From contig CM055897.1 of the NCBI GenBank assembly GCA_029582155.1, positions 17,975,076 through 18,039,075 on the forward strand: DNA of 64,000 nt. Direction: 5' to 3'. The stretch is from Panopea generosa (Eukaryota > Mollusca > Bivalvia > Adapedonta > Hiatellidae). The translations under genes were made by a program, and so were the position numbers. Positions 55,385 to 64,000 of this stretch are shown piece after piece. Below the pieces are notes generated by a model. It had not been told where the DNA came from, did not search any database, and saw only the letters and a list, made by a program, of their open reading frames with translations. Numbering within the stretch: position 1 is the stretch's first letter; each line of letters starts with the position of its first letter.

Positions 55385-58300
55385 TTTGGCATTCAAGACA
55401 CCTCACCTCTCAGGTCTCTGTCACTCTTATCCTCATCGCTCTGGTCTCTGTCACCCTTATACAAGAATACGTTCAAGATGGCTCACCGCTCAGGTCTCTG
55501 TCATCCTTATATATGTAGACATTCAAGATCCCTCACCGCTCAGATCTCTGTCTACCTTATACAGGTAGACATTTAAGATGGATCACCGCCCAGGTCTCTG
55601 TCACCAATTATACAGGTAGACATTCAAGATCCCTCACCTGTCAGATCTCTGTCACCTTTATACAGGTAATCATACAAGATGGTTCACCGCCCAGGTCTCT
55701 GTCACCCTTACACAGGTAGACGTTCAAGATCCCTCAGGGCCCAGGTCTCTGTCACCCTTATAAATTAATACATTCAAGATGACTCACCGCTCAGGTCTAT
55801 GTCAAGTCAAGTAGACATTCAAGACCCCTCACGGTCGAGGTCTCTGTCACCCTTATAAAGGTAGACATTCAAGATATCTCACCGCTCTGGTCTCTGTCAC
55901 CCATTCACAGGTAGACATTTAAGATCGATCACCGCTCAGATCTCTGTCAACCTTATACAGGTAGACATTCAAGACCACTTATCGCCCATGTCTCTGTCAT
56001 CTTCATACAGGTAGACATTTAAGTTCCCTCACCGCTCAGGTCTCTGTCACCTTTATACAGGTAGACATTCAAGATCCCTCACCGCTCTGGTCTCTGTCAA
56101 CCTTATACTGGTAAACATTCAAGATCCCTCACCGCTCTGTTTTTTGTTACCCCTTATACAGGTAGAAATTCAAGATACCTCATCGCTCAGGTCTCTGTCA
56201 TCCTTACCCTCAACGCTTAAGTCTCTGACACCCTTATACAGGTAGACATTCATGGTCCCTCACTGCCGCTCTGGTCTCTGTCACCCTTATACCGGTAGAC
56301 ATTCAAAATCCCTCACCGCCGCTCAGGTCTCTGTCACCCTTATACAGGCAGATATTCAAGATCCCTCACACCCGCTCTGGTCTCTGTCACCATTATACCG
56401 GTAGACCTTCAAGATCCCTCACTGCCGCTCTGGTCTATGTTACCCTTATACCAGTAGACATTCAAGATCCCTCACCGCCGCTCAGGTCTCTGTCTCCCTT
56501 ATACAGGCAGACATTCAAGATCCCTCACCGCCGCTCAGGTCTCTGTTACCCTTATACCGGTAGACATTCAAGATCCTTCACCGCCGCTCTGGTCTCTGTC
56601 ACCCTTATACCAGTAGACATTCAAGATCCCTCACCGCCGCTCCGGTCTCTGTCTCCCTTATATAGGCAGACATTCAAGATCCCTCACCGCCGCCCAGGTC
56701 TCTGTCACCCTTATACCGGTAGACATTCAAGGTCCCTCATCAACGCTCAGGTCTCTGTCACCCATATACCGGTAGACATTCAAGGTTCTTCACTGCCACT
56801 CAGGTCTCTGTCACTATTTTACCGGTAGACATTCAAGGTCCCTCACCGCCGCTCAGGTCTCTGTCACCCTTATACCGGTAGACATTCAAGATCCCTCACA
56901 GCCGGTCAGGTCTCTGTCATCCTTACCCTCACCGCTCAGGTCTCTCTCACCCTTATACAGGTAGACATTCAAGGACCTCACCGCTCAGGTATCTGTAACC
57001 CTTATACCGGTAGACATTCAAGATCCCTCACGTCTCTGTCACCCTTATACAGGAAGACATTCAAGATCCCTCACCGCTTAGGTCACTGTCACCCTTATAT
57101 AGGAAGACATTCAAGATCTCTCACCGCTTAGGTCACTGTCACCCTTATATAGGAAGACATTCAAGATCTCTCACCGCTTAGGTCAATGTCACCCTTATAC
57201 AGGTAGACATTCAAGATCCCTCACCGCCGCTCAGGTTTCGGTCACCCTAATACAGACAGACATTCAAGACCTCTCACCGCCGCTCTGGTCTCTGTCACCC
57301 TTATACCGGTAGACATTCAAGATCCCTCATTGCCGCTCTGGTGTCTGTCACCTTTTATACTGGTAGACATTCAACATCCCTCACTGCCACTCAGGTCTCT
57401 GTCACCCTTACACAGGCAGACATTCAAGATCCCTCACCGCCGCTCAGGTCTCTGTCACCTTTCTACAGGCAGACATTCAAGATTCCCTCACCGCCGCTCA
57501 GATATCTGTCACCCTTATACCGGTATTCATTCAAGGTTCTTCACCACCGCTCAGGTTTCTGTCACCTTTATACCGGTACACATTCAAGATCACTCACCGC
57601 CGTTCAGGTCTCTGTCACCCTTATACAGGCAGACATTCAAGGTCCCTCATCGCCGCTCTGGTCTCTGTCACCCATATAAAGGCAGTCATTGAAAAGCCCT
57701 CACCGCTTAGGTCTCTGCCACCCTTATACCGGTAGACATTCAAGATTCCTCACTGCTGTGGTCTCTGTCACCCCTATACAGGTGGACATTCAAGATGGTT
57801 TACCGCCCTGGTCTCTGTCACCCTTACACAGGTAAACATTCAAGATCCCTCACCGCTCAGGTCTCTGTCACCCTAATACAGGCAGACATTCAAAATCCCT
57901 CACCGCTCAGGTCTCTGTCATCCTTACCCTCACCGCTCAGGTCTCTATCACCCTTATACAAGCAGACATTCAAGAACCCTCACCGCTCAGGTCTCTGTCA
58001 TTCTTAACCTCACCGCTCAGGTCTCTGTCACTCGTATACAGATAGACATTCAAGACCCCTCATCGCCCAGGTCTCTGTCACCATTATACTTGTAGACATT
58101 CAAGGTCCCTCACTGTTCTGGTCTCTGTCACCCTTATACAGGTAGACATTCAAGATCCCTCACCGCTTAGGTCACTGTCACCCTTATTCATGTAGACATT
58201 CAAGATCCCTCACGTCTCTGTCACCCTTATACAGGAAGACATTCAAGATCCCTCACCGCTTAGGTCACTGTCGCCCTTATACAGGTAGACACTCAAGATC

Positions 58301-58612
58301 CCTCACCGCTTAGGTCACTGTCACCCTTATACAGGTAGACATTCAAGATCCATCACCGCTCAGGTCTCTGTCACCCTTATACAGGTAGACACTCAAGATC
58401 CTTCACCGCTTAGGTCACTGTCACCCTTATACAGGTAGACATTCAAGATCTCTCACCGTTTAGGTCACTGTCACCCTTATACAGGTAGACAATCAAGATC
58501 CCTCACGTCTCTGTCACTCATGTACAGGAAGCCATTCAATATCCCTCACCGCTCAGGTCTCTGTCACCCTTATATTGGTAGTTATTCAAGATCCCTCACC
58601 GCCCAGGACTTT
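55385..58612. repeat. 50-53-bp minisatellite, about 60 units
   Basis: The unit is CACCGCTCAGGTCTCTGTCA + CCCTTATACAGGTAGACATT + CAAGATCCCT. A CACCGCCGCTC variant (53 bases) dominates 56250-57650. Short part-units (TCATCCTTACCCTCACCGCT) recur near 56190, 56920, 57920 and 57990. Reading frames here are translations of the repeat. Confidence 0.95.
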
Positions 58613-60255
58613 GTCTTAGACAACTGCTCAGTTACCTGATAAAGAACGGTGGTTCTACACAGATTCACTAAGATTTTGAATTCTTGAAGTCGCGTGCATA
58701 TTCGTAAAAAGATTATCATGCTTAATGGAAGTTATTTGAATAGATATCATTTTCCCGCCTTGGGTTGTCTTTAGTATTTAGGAATATAGCTAGAACTTAG
58801 AAGGATTATTAAAATAGAATGGCGTTAGAAAGTTAAGGACTGGGCCTAAATCTATCAATAATTTGAGGTTGAGAGTCGTTATCTTACATTTTAACAGAAA
58901 ATTGTAGGTAAGAAAGGTGATCCTGTGACATTTTTTTTGTAAAATAATCTTTAAATCTGCTTGATTCTGCAAATAATATAATAATTTTGCTTAATTCAAA
59001 GATGCCATTTGAATCTTAAGTATTTGACATTTTGAGTCTGCGTCTAAATCTCAGCCTCAAAATATTGATGCATTTAGGTCCAGCTCTTATTAAACTACTG
59101 ACAAAAATGGATTTCCATACATATACATACAGGCATAAATATGTCGTGCGTTGAAAACGGCGTTAAATATCATAGAAAATGATAAATATTGTAACACAAT
59201 AAGATCCTGACCATGCTGACAGTCTATCTAAATAAGACTCACTTGCGAACACTGCAACTGTACGCCTGTTTTTGCCAGCAACAATCATTGTATTAAACGA
59301 GCATGCCATTAATAAGACCATTTATACATGGAACAACAATGAGTATATACATAATCATCCTATTTACTATATATGAACTTACCTTATGCCTGTAGATTGA
59401 AATATCATCATAAATCCAAATATTGATTTGATATGAAATCTGGCACTGGGTGGGGTAAACATAAATATCTATTCAGTTATTCTATGTGTATAGTTTGATA
59501 CTATGTGTAAGTCAAATAGTGTTTAAATATTAAGATTATTTCTAGCATAAGTATAATCAGTCTTAACATGTTTAATTATATTTATCTGAGGATAGATGAG
59601 AGTACCCTTGAATGACCTTCCAAAATATCTACTGCCAGATTTCTGCTGTCAACAAGAATTATTTGAGCTCTGTTTTCAGACTAATGTAAAGCTTTCCCAA
59701 GGTATAAACACAATTTATGATGGTGAATATTGATTGACTAAGAATGATTATATGAATGTCTTACCTTCAAATAATGCTGTATATTTTCAAATAGGAAATC
59801 ATATTTAATTTTCCTGCTCGAAAGTTGCCAGAGTGTGAAAATCTGTCTACCCTAATTCTGGCATCTTTATTTCTACTTTATTTCGAGTTTTGATATTAAC
59901 TTGCATGATTTGCATCATAAATGTGACATTATGACATCCTTTTCATGCTAACTTATGATTTGGAAATGAAATTGTGTTTTTATTGTTTTAAATGAACTTT
60001 TCCTGTTTCAAATATGGCAACATGGCGGACATTTCAGCTCACTTTAGTTTCAGACATCACGAAAAGCAGTTCCATCACTTCCGGTATTATAACCTTCGTC
60101 TGAATAAAGTATATTATTCATTGACTGTATATTAGATAGTCTTGCTTTATTAGGAAACTAATCATATAAACTGTATAAATCAGCTATGCCATCCAATCTT
60201 GTTGTTTTCATATTTTGCTCGCCGTCTATCTAATAACACGATCTGGAGTGTTACA
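58613..60255. other. No gene recognised
   Basis: AT-rich spacer without coding potential or clear repeats. Confidence 0.5.
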
Positions 60256-62180
60256 ATATTAATTACAATAAACAAATTTTACTTCAAATGCATTTCTGAA
60301 AATTGTAACAATATAACGTGTGTATAATTGTAGCACTCTATAGTAAAGCGATTCAGGGTTCAAGAACAAATTAAATGATACAGAGTAGTGTCTTTGATTA
60401 GAGGCAGTAGATAAAATAGTTTTTAATTGTAGAATTAGTAATAAACAGTATTGTCCCAGTATAGCTTGCTTTAAGTTCGATATACTCATTAATCCCTTTT
60501 CGTCGTAAGAACACATATTGTAGCATGCCAAAAATATTGAAAAAAGATTTTCCAACCTGACAAACGCATATTTTCCCGCTTAAAGTTGTATTACATTTCG
60601 GGACATATAAAATGAGTCCTCAATTTCATTTCGTTTTGTCTTAAGGATCACCCACGCTTGCTTTTCCAAAAGGTGCTTTGTGTAGAAAAAAAGTATTTTA
60701 AGAATTGGGACTCCGTTTGTATATCATCAATTCACTTAAATTATTATATATTTTGTCACGTTTTAGCGGATTTTAAATTCTTCGAATAATTGGAATATCA
60801 GTTAATAATGATTATACGATACTTTATACTTATTTTAAAATGAAATATTTTAAGACATTTATTTCGACATTATTTTCCTGACAAACTGCCTTTATTTTTT
60901 TTAAATGATACTATATTAGGCTATAATAAATGAATTGCTAGATTATCATCCACGCCCGTCTCCTTATTTTCATGCCGCCCCGACCTTTTTTATTTTCATA
61001 AAAAAAAAAAAATATTAAAAAACATTAAAATATTTGAAAATGAAAATCAAAAGTCATAAAAAAATCCTCCTACCCTCTCCGTTTTTAAAAAAATATTGGA
61101 TGATAATCTAGCAATTAATTTAAAATGGCCTTAATTACTATATGCTTTAGGTATAAACAAAACATACACATAATTTTACTATAAATAAAATATGGCAACT
61201 ACTCAACTTCTGATTGCATGTCTGACATATAAATTTTAAGTTGTTCCCATTAAACCGACAAATTCATCAAGAAATAAATTTTGTATATGACAATTTATTC
61301 ATTAAGTTATTCCCATTAAACCGACAAATTCATCAAGAAATGAATTTTATATGTGGCAATTTATTCATTAAGTTGTTCCCATTAAATCGACAAATTCATC
61401 AAGAAATGATTTTTATATATGGCAATCTATTCATTAAGTTGTTCCCATTAAACCGATCAATTCATTAAGAATTGAATTTTGTATAAGGCAATTAATTATT
61501 AAGCTGTTCCCATTAAACCGAAAAATTCATCAAGAATTGAATTTTGTATAAGGCAATTAATTATTAAGCTGTTCCCATTAAACCGAAAAATTCATCAAGA
61601 ATTGAATTTTGTATATGACAATTTATTCATAAAGTTGTTCCCATTTAACCAACAAATTCATCAAGAAATGAATTTTGTATATGACAATTTATTCATTAAG
61701 TTGATTCCGTTAAACCGACAAATTCTTCAAGAATTGAATTTTGTATGTGCCAATTTATTCATTAAGTTGATTCCGTTAAACCGACAAATTCATCAAGAAA
61801 TAAATTTTGTATGTGGCAATTTATTCAAGAAAACTTCACAGACTTCAATTCTTAAACAACATCGTTATTACAAATATTGACAATTCTGTTATTTTTAACA
61901 TCCACTATTTTTTAGAATTGATATGGTGATATTTATTATATGTAATAAGGTTTAGAAGTGTTGTAGATAAATTGATTGATTAGTTGGTTGATTTGTTGAT
62001 TGATAGACTGATTGTTGAATATTATTATTATTTTACAGGCGATCAGTTAACCTAACCACTCTTTCTTAGGATTCTGTAATTTAACCAGTACTTGAGCACA
62101 TCCTTTCCGCAAGTAACTGATAACTTTCTCACTAGAATCAGCGATGAGATATAATTTTGAAGGTAACACTCTCAACTATT
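60256..62180. repeat. Composite dispersed repeat with 66-bp monomers, copy 2
   Basis: Matches 10665-12200 with about 300 bases of extra material (poly-A and T-rich near 60990-61110) and more monomers. The right end again carries the reverse-complement SINE tail (62035-62170). No LINE lies beside this copy. Confidence 0.65.
61241..61840. repeat. 66-bp tandem repeat, about 9 copies
   Basis: Same monomer as at 11510-11840 (TTGTTCCCATTAAACCGACA...), first at 61241 and last near 61777. Confidence 0.85.
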
Positions 62181-62182
62181 AT

Positions 62183-62660
62183 CAGGTTATTTTACAGTGT
62201 TTTATACAATATGAGAATATATTGTACGAGTAGGGCCTATGTATTGTCACAGTAGTGAAAGTCTCGTAAAATATATTTACCACAGTACGTACGAGTACAA
62301 TATACATGCATTCTCATATTGTAAAAAAAAACACTGTAAAATTATATTTTTGTTTTATACTCCAATCTAAAAGAATATCACAAAATCATGATCATTTTAA
62401 ATAAATAGCCAATGAGTTCATTGTCATGAGAGCGGCAGACGAAGGAAGTTGCAGATATTCTGATTTTCTCAACGTCTCGATCGTCATGTGGAAAATTTGG
62501 TCAGTTATTTGTTTTTATCGTTGAAATTTCTACTAAATTTATGACCTTTTTTTTAAAAATCGTCATGTTGAATTTTGAACTGTACAATATAAAGTTATAG
62601 GATCCAATAAATTTCTACATATTGTACGGTCACGTGGGGGTAGGTGCTATACACTTGCAG
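62183..62660. repeat. Hairpin MITE-like repeat, copy 2
   Basis: TACAATATGAGAATATATTGTA near the left end is answered by ATTCTCATATTGTA near 62320. The remainder matches 35178-35552, including TTGAATTTTGAACTGTACAA and ATTGTACGGTCACGTGG. Confidence 0.65.
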
Positions 62661-63960
62661 GTATAGATCAAACTGGTTTACAAAGGTTCGTTTTACACTA
62701 CATGTATATACATATATTGATTTATATTCTCGATATATATATATAGAGAGAGAGAGATTTGCAGCAAATATTTCTTTTACTTACGTAATTTATTTTTTGC
62801 GGAAGTTTAATAAAAAAATAAATTGTGTGTTCGACCTGTCTCGAAAGCGTATGTGGTGGAAATACATCCATAATTTCCAGCTGGTACCACGTGGAGGTGT
62901 GTCTAGGACGTGTTGCTATATTATGACAACCAATACCAGCCCCACACACCGCCCCCATACCCCCTTTGGATCAGGTCTTATTCAAATATCGGAGACCACA
63001 GCGAATTTAAATGCATGTGTTTGTTTTTAATTTTGTACCAGATATTATCTAGGTAGTCACAATTTATGCAAAATATTACAGCTTTAACAGTGTTTTTTTT
63101 ATTGCATTAAATTGATACAAATTACTCGTTATGTCGCTTTGAATACAACGAACAATCATGAATTTCATGAAAAAAATATTGCGCCAAATATATGATATGA
63201 TTACTTTGTGAGATGGCCTACAGGTCCAGGCTCTCGGACTGACTACAGGAAAAAATAAGTTTGTTTTCTCATTTCTAGCAAGCCGTCTGCCGAAAAACCA
63301 CTTGGGGAATGTTAAAATAGCATGTTTTAGTATGACATTAGATGAACTATCGGCAACGAGGATCATTTTGCTTGCATGATTAAATATAATGATGTGTTTA
63401 TGTCATAAGATCTTTGATGTATGTCATTTGTAATAGCATATACTGATAATAAATAACCACTGTCTAGCCATATGTTTAAGTATTGATAAACATTTAAATG
63501 CCGATTTTCCACTATTTGCGCATGAAACAAATTATGTTTAAATATTGATACGCATGTCACGCGAGCAGACGCACCAAGTCTTCTTTTCGCGCGTTTTTGC
63601 TGCTACTGGATCTTTTTAGCAGACATCAGTATTATAGTGGCATAACCAGTAAGTTACATTCTGTTAAAGCATATTTAAAGCTGTATATTATTTTTGCATA
63701 TTAAACTGTTACTGTCTTGATCATATCTGGTGCAAAATACCGCTGTGCTTCCTCAACAACATGTATTTCAACTCGCTGTTATCGCCGATATTTGAATTAG
63801 ACCTAACCTATGGAATAATGGTAAATAATTAGCATAAACAATATCCGTAAACGTTCAGAAATGACCAGGCATCACGCGCGACAGCCAAGATAACCGGTTA
63901 GTAACGCGATCATCCTACCTGTTGTTACGTTGGAACAATTTATGACGCGATGTATTAAAA
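62661..63960. other. No gene recognised
   Basis: Contains a short (TA)n(GA)n microsatellite at about 62735-62758. A 128-codon plus-strand frame at 62644-63030 spans it and shows no family resemblance. Confidence 0.5.
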
Positions 63961-63964
63961 CATA

Positions 63965-64000
63965 GAGGCCCTCCCAGGGATTTTGGGGATCTGGAGAACA
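63965..64000 (+). repeat. Start of a dispersed repeat, cut by the window end
   Basis: GAGGCCCTCCCAGGGATTTT and GGGGATCTGGAGAACA match the repeat at 4575-4620. Confidence 0.6.

Noticed and set aside
55281-58007. Frames rich in RSGLCHPYTG or LRSLSPLYRQ repeats
   Set aside because: Translations of the 50-53-bp minisatellite.
62644-63030. 128-codon frame
   Set aside because: Runs through a TA/GA microsatellite and has no family resemblance.

Overview
This is eukaryotic nuclear DNA: AT-rich, intron-bearing and dense with repeats. The mix points to a lophotrochozoan, most likely a bivalve mollusc. It holds an animal-type arsenite methyltransferase gene, tRNA-derived SINEs with (CAAT)n tails, CR1-like LINEs, Ty3/Gypsy relics, an ISL2EU/Harbinger-like transposase and many minisatellites. 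The phylum is inferred from repeat style and family knowledge; no search was run.

The only convincing intact host gene is AS3MT (+ strand, coding 25178-40341). Nine coding exons join in phase to 1107 bases (368 aa plus stop). The SAM-binding motif, three of the four expected conserved cysteines and the Cys-rich tail are visible. The gene has been heavily remodelled by repeats. A 22-bp direct/inverted repeat cluster lies just upstream. Intron 2 is filled by a 49-bp satellite with a 978-bp higher-order period. The start of exon 5, with its splice acceptor, is present three times beside a TA microsatellite. A TIR-ended element and a 39-bp array sit in intron 7, and every array unit copies the acceptor of exon 8. 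A MITE lies 3' of the stop and contains the first AATAAA signals seen there.

Layout: 1-2580 Ty3/Gypsy relic; 2582-3190 LINE tail; 3190-5100 AT-rich DNA with dispersed repeats and a SINE; 5101-8062 composite non-LTR element, copy 1; 8050-10633 CR1-like LINE with a 2A-like motif; 10665-12200 composite repeat with 66-bp monomers; 12200-15125 SINEs, one split by an LTR relic; 15940-16416 P2X7-tail-like pseudogene; 17985-18800 dispersed repeat carrying a SINE; 19745-24000 Ty3/Gypsy relic; 25178-41097 AS3MT locus; 41959-45646 composite non-LTR element, copy 2; 46180-47260 DNA-transposon transposase relic; 48040-52845 130-bp satellite split by a 1.6-kb segment; 52990-53904 SWIM/YqaJ gene relic; 55385-58612 50-53-bp minisatellite; 60256-62180 second copy of the 66-bp-monomer repeat; 62183-62660 hairpin repeat also found in AS3MT intron 6.

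I see no bacterial-type system, CRISPR array or rRNA. The most unusual biology is the coupling of tandem-repeat growth to splice acceptors in AS3MT, together with a glycine where the family normally has a catalytic cysteine.
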